NCBI GenBank assembly: GCA_919902965.1
Contig: CAKKSJ010000105.1
Location: 1-10,953 of the forward strand
From: Burkholderiales bacterium
Lineage (GTDB): Bacteria; Pseudomonadota; Gammaproteobacteria; Burkholderiales; SG8-39
Direction: 5' to 3'
Length of the DNA: 10,953 nt
Position numbers and translations under genes: made by a program. Under the pieces are notes generated by a model. The model was given only the letters and a program-made list of their open reading frames with translations, had not been told where the DNA came from and made no database searches. Positions 7,688 through 10,953 of the stretch are shown here, piece by piece; position 1 is the stretch's first letter; each line of letters starts with the position of its first letter.

Positions 7688-8481
7688 ATCCGCGCGCGCT
7701 CATCGCCGAAGACGAACCGCTGCTCGCCGAGGGCCTGAAGAACGCGCTCGCGCTTGCCTGGCCGGAATTGCAGGTGATCGCGCTCGCACCCAACGGCATC
7801 GAGGCGCTGCGCCTGGCCGAAGCCGAGCGCCCGGAGGTGGCTTTCCTCGACATACGCATGCCGGGGCTCACGGGGCTGGAGGTCGCGGCGGAACTCGCCG
7901 ACCGGCTGAACGAAGGCGAGCCGGTGCCTCGGATTGTGTTCGTTACCGCCTATGACGAGTATGCCGTGAAAGCGTTCGAACTCGCGGCCGTCGATTACCT
8001 GTTGAAGCCGGTCAGCGCCGAGCGCCTCGCAAAGGCGGTCGAGCGCTTGAAAGCGCAGCTGGCGGCGCCGAAGGAAGATCTCGCGCTGCTCGTCTCGAAG
8101 CTACAGCGGTTGATGGGCGCAGCGCCGGCGAACGCAGGCACGGGGCCTGGTGAGGCTACGCTCAAGATCGTCCGCGCCGGCGCCGGCAACGCGGTGCGCA
8201 TGATTCCGATCGGCGAAGTTTGTTATTTCCAGGCCGCCGACAAGTACACCAGCGTGGTTACGCGCGACGCCGAACTCCTGATCCGCACGCCCTTGAAGGA
8301 GCTCCTCGCGCAGTTGCCGCAGGACCGGTTCAGGCAGATTCATCGCGGCACTGTGGTCAACATGGCAGAGGTCGCTGCTGCGGTGCGCGATGATGCCGGT
8401 CGGCTGTCGCTGCGGCTGAAACAGCGCAAGGAAACCCTGCCCGTCAGCCGCGTGTACGCCGACCTGTTCCGCCAGATGTAG
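7684..8481 (+). CDS. LytTR-family response regulator, AlgR/LytR-like
   Basis: This is a 265-residue DNA-binding response regulator. The receiver domain occupies residues 1-120, with acidic pocket E9, D10 and E11, phosphoacceptor D56 in FLDIRMPG, T88 in FVTAYDEYA, and K108 in DYLLKPVS. A linker (about 120-158) leads to a LytTR DNA-binding domain at about 159-263, with hallmarks CYFQAADKYTSV, RTPLKELLAQLP, F.QIHRGTVVN and LPVSRVYAD. AlgR-type regulators bind promoter repeats after phosphorylation by a partner kinase such as the one upstream. The ATG at 7684 overlaps the natural kinase stop (ATGA). No clear Shine-Dalgarno precedes it, so translation probably depends on ribosomes finishing the kinase gene. 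The amber codon 98 bp upstream might therefore also lower regulator synthesis. It is the last gene of the 2TM-kinase-regulator operon. Confidence 0.94.
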   Translation: MNPRALIAEDEPLLAEGLKNALALAWPELQVIALAPNGIEALRLAEAERPEVAFLDIRMPGLTGLEVAAELADRLNEGEPVPRIVFVTAYDEYAVKAFELAAVDYLLKPVSAERLAKAVERLKAQLAAPKEDLALLVSKLQRLMGAAPANAGTGPGEATLKIVRAGAGNAVRMIPIGEVCYFQAADKYTSVVTRDAELLIRTPLKELLAQLPQDRFRQIHRGTVVNMAEVAAAVRDDAGRLSLRLKQRKETLPVSRVYADLFRQM

Positions 8482-8522
8482 GCCGGCGCGGGGGCGTGTA
8501 TTGTGGGCCGGGATGTCAGCTG

Positions 8523-8535
8523 AGGTATAATACCT
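8523..8535. promoter_or_regulatory. vapBC -10 box inside a perfect inverted repeat
   Basis: AGGTAT-A-ATACCT is a perfect six-base inverted repeat whose centre is a consensus -10 hexamer TATAAT (8526-8531). It lies 26 bp before the VapB start. No strong -35 is seen; TTGTGG at 8501-8506 is 19 bp away. A dyad covering the -10 box is the expected arrangement for autorepression by an AbrB-type antitoxin, alone or with its toxin. The binding protein is inferred. Confidence 0.55.
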
Positions 8536-8561
8536 ACCTGGTAAAACACTTGGAGCAAACG

Positions 8562-8798
8562 ATGAGCGCCGTGCTTGTATCAACCAAGGGACAGATCGTT
8601 CTCCCCGCTGCCGTGCGAAAGGCGCTCGGGTTAAAGCCGGGAATGCGCGTCGAAATCCGCGTCGAAGGCAAAGGCGCGCGCATCACTCCGGCACCGGTCA
8701 AGAATAGCGCAAGGCTTTCCGAGATCCAGGCAATCCTCAAGTATTCCGGCCCGCGCGTGCCGGTGAAGGACATGCGGGTCACGGGCTACAAGGACTGA
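8562..8798 (+). CDS. AbrB/SpoVT-type antitoxin (VapB-like)
   Basis: This is a 78-residue swapped-hairpin AbrB-fold protein. Residues 4-45, VLVSTKGQIVLPAAVRKALG then LKPGMRVEI, form the standard N-terminal DNA-binding domain. The C-terminal part, about residues 50-78, should wrap around and inhibit the toxin. Together with the PIN gene that follows after four bases it makes a type II VapBC module. The frame is open from 8496, but that start lies upstream of the TATAAT box. The ATG at 8562 has TTGGAG six bases before it and gives the family N-terminus. It probably represses its own promoter through the inverted repeat at 8523-8535. Confidence 0.9.
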   Translation: MSAVLVSTKGQIVLPAAVRKALGLKPGMRVEIRVEGKGARITPAPVKNSARLSEIQAILKYSGPRVPVKDMRVTGYKD

Positions 8799-8802
8799 CT
8801 GC

Positions 8803-9198
8803 ATGAGCGCGCTGGATACCAACGTGCTGGTGCGCGCCTTGGTGCAGGATGACGCGGCACAGGGAAAGCGTGCTCAGGATTTCCTGAGCGCTCAGCCAGT
8901 ATATATTCCGGTTACGGTCGTTCTTGAATTGGAGTGGGTGCTGCGCTCGCGATACCGGTATTCACCCAAAGCGATTGCGGACGCGATGGAAAAACTTGCG
9001 ATACTGGAAAATGCCGTCGTTGGCGAGCAGGCGGCAGTTGTCGCGGCGGCCAGGAAAATGCGGCAAGGCTGGGACTTCGCTGTCGCGCTTCACCACGCGC
9101 TGGCGGCCGGCTGCGATGAATTCGCCACATTCGACACCAATCTCGCACCGCGCGCGGGTCGTGATGACTCGACTGTTCCCCCGGTGATCTCGATCTGA
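8803..9198 (+). CDS. vapC: PIN-domain toxin VapC
   Basis: This is a 131-residue single PIN domain, the usual toxin length. The acidic residues that bind the catalytic metal ion are visible: D5 in ALDTNVLVR, E42 in VVLELEWVL, D91 in GWDFAVALHHALA, and D111 in FATFDTNL. VapC toxins are Mg2+-dependent ribonucleases that cut tRNA or rRNA at specific sites and stop growth until neutralised by VapB; the target of this one is unknown. An AAGGA ribosome site (8790-8794) inside the end of vapB is eight bases before the ATG. All key residues are intact, so it is likely functional. Confidence 0.92.
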   Translation: MSALDTNVLVRALVQDDAAQGKRAQDFLSAQPVYIPVTVVLELEWVLRSRYRYSPKAIADAMEKLAILENAVVGEQAAVVAAARKMRQGWDFAVALHHALAAGCDEFATFDTNLAPRAGRDDSTVPPVISI

Positions 9199-9288
9199 CC
9201 GAGCGCGCGCCGGCTGTCCGTCAGCGCTGCCGAGGGAGGGAACGTGTGGCGTAGTTGTGGCAGGTAGCCGTTTTCGAGAAAGATCTTC

Positions 9289-9323
9289 AATCGGCAGCTT
9301 CCGCGGAAGAGGATTTGCCGATT
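9289..9323. repeat. Nested inverted repeat downstream of vapC
   Basis: Outer arms AATCGGCA (9289-9296) and TGCCGATT (9316-9323) are perfectly complementary. They enclose a perfect 12-bp palindrome, CTTCCGCGGAAG (9298-9309), so a two-tier hairpin can form. No T-run follows, so it is not a classical terminator. It lies between the VapC gene and the DUF5615 stub and could be a recombination or mobile-element scar, an RNA structure or a protein site; which one is unknown. Confidence 0.4.
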
Positions 9324-9343
9324 CCGCCCGCCCCCTCGCTTGC

Positions 9344-9439
9344 ATGAAGGTAAAGTTCGACGAGAACATCCCTGTCCGGCTTGCCGGGTTACTGGCGACT
9401 ATGGGGCGCGACGTAGACAAGGTCGCTCCGAGGGGCTGA
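9344..9439 (+). pseudogene. DUF5615 (PIN-like) N-terminal stub
   Basis: The ATG at 9344 opens a 31-codon frame whose peptide, MKVKFDENIPVRLAGLLATM then GRDVDKV, matches the start of DUF5615 family proteins (compact PIN-like putative toxins, normally about 110-120 residues). It stops at a TGA at 9437-9439. The downstream sequence in any frame does not look like the rest of the family, so the gene seems decayed or deleted after its first 30 codons. DUF5615 genes usually follow a small DUF433 antitoxin gene; none is recognisable upstream. This is likely debris of a third toxin-antitoxin module. Confidence 0.55.
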
Positions 9440-9608
9440 AGGGAACTGCTCTTGATCTCGGGCGTGGATCGGCGTGACGTGCTGCGGGAAGTGCTCTGCT
9501 CGGTGCGTTGCTGCGGAGGGGGAGTGAATCTCTGGCGTTGGCGTCGTTGGTGTCTTCGCAGGTTTCGGCATGCTTCAACTGTGAGGGCGGGAAATCGGGA
9601 GCAACCTC
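9440..9608. other. Non-coding or degenerate spacer
   Basis: Together with 9199-9343 this belongs to a 468-bp stretch without an intact gene between vapC and mazE. Short open frames exist on both strands, but their translations are low-complexity and match nothing I recognise. It may be decayed sequence from the DUF5615 locus. Confidence 0.4.
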
Positions 9609-9637
9609 TTTCCATTGAGTGCCTATTGTGATATAAA
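9609..9637 (+). promoter_or_regulatory. Predicted mazEF promoter
   Basis: TTTCCA (9609-9614) and TATAAA (9632-9637) are separated by 17 bp, a plausible sigma-70 promoter with four and five consensus matches. Transcription would begin near 9645, about 20 bp before the MazE start. The -10 box lies inside the operator-like dyad, fitting autorepression. Confidence 0.45.
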
Positions 9638-9645
9638 TGTATCAC
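9628..9645. promoter_or_regulatory. mazEF operator-like dyad GTGATA-N6-TATCAC
   Basis: A perfect six-base inverted repeat with a six-base spacer overlaps the predicted -10 box. MazE-type antitoxins dimerise through AbrB-like folds and repress their own promoters at such dyads. That this one is bound by the adjacent MazE is inferred. Confidence 0.5.
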
Positions 9646-9666
9646 TTTACAAAAGAGGTTTCCGCC

Positions 9667-9912
9667 ATGCAAACCGCCAAGTTACGCAAGTGGGGAGGGT
9701 CAATCGCGCTGCCCATTCCGCCGAGCACGCTCAAGACCCTGGGGCTCGAAGCAAACGATGAAGTGTCGCTGGAAGTATCAGACGGGCGTCTGATGGTAGC
9801 GCCAACACGGAAATTCACATTCAAAGAACTGCTGGCCGAGCATCGTTTGCTGAAGCTGGAGCATGATCGTGAATGGCTTGAGTTTTCCAGCTTGCCGAGC
9901 GAGGAGCCGTGA
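9667..9912 (+). CDS. mazE: MazE/PemI-type antitoxin
   Basis: This is an 81-residue protein with an N-terminal AbrB/MazE DNA-binding fold (TAKLRKWGGSIALPIPPSTL, then LGLEANDEVSLEVSDGRLMV, residues 3-47). Its acidic, hydrophobic tail (about residues 53-81, KFTFKELLAEHRLLKLEHDR onward) is the kind that occupies the RNA groove of a MazF dimer. The open frame begins at 9637, but that ATG lies within the promoter and operator. The ATG at 9667, eight bases after AAGAGG, gives the normal N-terminus. Its stop overlaps a possible GTG start of the toxin. It is less GC-rich by eye than the housekeeping genes to the left, suggesting acquisition. Confidence 0.9.
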   Translation: MQTAKLRKWGGSIALPIPPSTLKTLGLEANDEVSLEVSDGRLMVAPTRKFTFKELLAEHRLLKLEHDREWLEFSSLPSEEP

Positions 9913-9914
9913 TC

Positions 9915-10250
9915 GTGGCGGTAAAGTTGCCCCGCCGTGGCGAGATTTTTCACATGGACCTCAATCCGACCCGAGGTAAAGAGCAGGCGGGAAAACGGTT
10001 CGTGTTTGTGCTTTCGCCCGCCGACGACAACTTGGCGATCGTCCTCCCAATCAGTAGCGGAATTACCCTGGCGAGAAGCCAGGGATTTGCGGTAACGCTT
10101 ATGGGGGCCGGAACCCGAACAACGGGAGTGATCATCTGTAATCAGCCGCGAACTGTCGCTCTGCGGGAGCGTGGTGCCAAGCGAATTGAGATGGCGCCAG
10201 GCTTCATCATTGACGAAGTACTCCATCGCTTGGCTCCGCTGGTAACCTGA
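9915..10250 (+). CDS. mazF: MazF/PemK-type endoribonuclease toxin
   Basis: This is a CcdB/PemK-fold toxin of 111 residues, the usual length. Landmarks are RRGEIFHMDLNPTRGKEQAG (residues 7-26), the strand RFVFVLSPADDN, VLPISSG, and ICNQPRTVALRERGAK near residues 74-89. MazF proteins cleave single-stranded RNA at short sequence motifs and arrest growth; the motif here cannot be read from sequence. Two GTG starts are possible. The one at 9909 overlaps the mazE stop, but AGGAG is only two bases away. The one at 9915 sits eight bases after AGGAG (9902-9906) and is preferred. Both imply translational coupling to mazE. Confidence 0.9.
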   Translation: MAVKLPRRGEIFHMDLNPTRGKEQAGKRFVFVLSPADDNLAIVLPISSGITLARSQGFAVTLMGAGTRTTGVIICNQPRTVALRERGAKRIEMAPGFIIDEVLHRLAPLVT

Positions 10251-10444
10251 TGGGCAGCGTCGTTTCTGTCTGCGTAAATGCGGGAGCGCCTCAACTTGTT
10301 GTGCCTACCGATTCGCTACTTTTAAGCACAATCATTACGTTTCGGCAAGGACGGGGTACATTGATCGCTTACGCGTAAAGGGCAAAAAGCACCTTTCAAT
10401 GCGGACCGGGATGGTCCGCCTATCTGCGCGCGAAGCTCTAAAGG
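10251..10444. other. Gap after mazF with small palindromes
   Basis: No gene is seen in this stretch. It contains a ten-base palindrome TTACGCGTAA (10369-10378) and a hairpin GCGGACC-GGGAT-GGTCCGC (10401-10419, seven-base stem, five-base loop). The hairpin has no T-run, so termination is doubtful. It may carry the 3' end of the mazEF transcript. Confidence 0.4.
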
Positions 10445-10484
10445 CAATTGACGTCCAGACGTCAAATGACTAACATGTGTCATT
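10445..10484. promoter_or_regulatory. Tandem dyads TGAC-N8-GTCA before the methyltransferase
   Basis: Two adjacent inverted repeats share the form TGAC-N8-GTCA. The first is TTGACGTC-CA-GACGTCAA (10448-10465), a perfect eight-base dyad extendable to 11 bases per arm with one mismatch. The second is AATGAC-N8-GTCATT (10465-10484). Their centres are 18 bp apart, nearly two helical turns, so two dimers could bind one DNA face side by side. They cover the predicted -35 and -10 boxes of the next gene. The layout resembles the double operators of restriction-modification controller proteins, but the half-sites differ from known C-boxes. Confidence 0.6.
10448..10476 (+). promoter_or_regulatory. Predicted promoter of the methyltransferase gene
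   Basis: TTGACG (10448-10453) and TAACAT (10471-10476) are separated by exactly 17 bp, matching five and four of six sigma-70 consensus positions. Each hexamer lies within one of the tandem dyads. The start of transcription would be near 10483, giving a leader of about 20 bases. Confidence 0.5.
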
Positions 10485-10501
10485 GCTCAACGCAGCCGGT
10501 G

Positions 10502-10953
10502 ATGAATAGAAAACGCCCAGGAGAAGTACGCGACGCCATCGTGCGGGTGCTCGAAGCGCGCCCGCGTGGTGCGTCGGTGTCCGAGATTACGCAGCAGGTC
10601 ACCACCATGATTGGGACCGTACCGGCGTCGTCGGTGAGATCGTATCTGCAGCTCAATACGCCCGCGTTGTTCGCCCGGATGGATCGAGCTCAGTACGTTC
10701 TCAAAGGGTTTTCGTACGAACCTGCGCCAAGTGCCGCAAAGGCCGCGCCGCGTACCTTTCAATTGGGAAAAGCGACCCTGGTCAGGGACGACTGTCTTTC
10801 CTGGTTCGAGCGTCAGCCTGCAAACTCGCTGCATGCAGTGGTGACCGATCCGCCATATGGCCTGATCGAGTATTCGGACTTGGAACAAGAGAAACTCCGA
10901 TCCGGAAGGGGTGGCGTTTGGAGGATTCCGCCGTCGTTTGATGGGGCGAAGCG
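10502..10953 (+). CDS. DNA methyltransferase (DPPY type), 5' part only
   Basis: The frame runs from the ATG at 10502 to the right edge without a stop (150 complete codons). Residues 1-70, with VRDAIVRVLEARPRGASVSE and PASSVRSYLQLNTPALFAR followed by YVLKG, look like a small winged-helix domain. After a linker (71-88) a catalytic domain begins with LGKATLVRDDCLSWFERQP and VVTDPPYGL. DPPY at 116-119 is the amino-methyltransferase catalytic motif IV, so the product should methylate the exocyclic amine of adenine or cytosine. A DPPY this near the start, ahead of the AdoMet motif, indicates a beta-type order. The phrase GGVWRIPPSFDG is familiar from this group of site-specific methyltransferases. 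Whether a restriction enzyme gene follows is not visible. No good ribosome site is seen, and GTG at 10499 is an alternative start. Confidence 0.85.
   Translation, partial: MNRKRPGEVRDAIVRVLEARPRGASVSEITQQVTTMIGTVPASSVRSYLQLNTPALFARMDRAQYVLKGFSYEPAPSAAKAAPRTFQLGKATLVRDDCLSWFERQPANSLHAVVTDPPYGLIEYSDLEQEKLRSGRGGVWRIPPSFDGAK

Noticed and set aside
9389..9571. Minus-strand 60-codon frame rich in P, T and H
   Set aside because: No family is recognised, no ribosome site is seen, and it lies antisense to the DUF5615 stub in a degenerate spacer.
10401..10419. Hairpin considered as intrinsic terminator or integron attC site
   Set aside because: There is no U-tract after it and no attC core-site motifs flank it; it is kept only as an unexplained palindrome.

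Overview
The window is GC-rich, densely packed bacterial DNA. Several features suggest a proteobacterium, most likely beta- or gammaproteobacterial. These are a YeaE-like aldo/keto reductase, a YcbL-like metallo-hydrolase, a bacterial-type PEP carboxylase that keeps the aspartate-inhibition residues known from E. coli, the urease accessory proteins UreF and UreG, and an AlgZ/AlgR-like (LytS/LytTR) two-component pair. The taxonomic placement is inferred from gene style only.

Layout. Positions 1-184 hold the end of an HTH antitoxin-like gene cut by the window edge. Positions 336-4668 are a rightward housekeeping block: an aldo/keto reductase, an MBL-fold hydrolase, and ppc, whose GTG start directly abuts the hydrolase stop codon. 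Positions 4717-6056 are a convergent leftward pair, ureF then ureG, with no other urease gene in the window. After a 329-bp divergent gap, positions 6386-8481 form a rightward signalling operon: a small 2TM-domain membrane protein, a LytS/AlgZ-type histidine kinase, and a LytTR response regulator. The kinase carries an in-frame amber codon about 33 codons before its natural end. That natural end would overlap the regulator start as ATGA.

From about 8500 rightward the character changes to an accessory cluster that is AT-richer by eye. It holds an AbrB-type VapB/VapC pair, a stub of a DUF5615 (PIN-like) gene, a MazE/MazF (PemI/PemK) pair, and the start of a DNA methyltransferase (DPPY motif) that runs off the right edge. 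The two toxin-antitoxin operons and the methyltransferase each have a promoter-like element overlapped by inverted repeats, which suggests tight autoregulation. The most striking case is the methyltransferase: two tandem TGAC-N8-GTCA dyads, 18 bp apart, cover its predicted -35 and -10 boxes. The methyltransferase also has an N-terminal domain that looks like a winged helix.

The points most worth a second look are the amber codon in the kinase, the double operator of the methyltransferase, and the isolated ureFG pair. I did not find a clearly new multi-gene system here. The right-hand cluster is the likeliest place for one, because it continues beyond the window.
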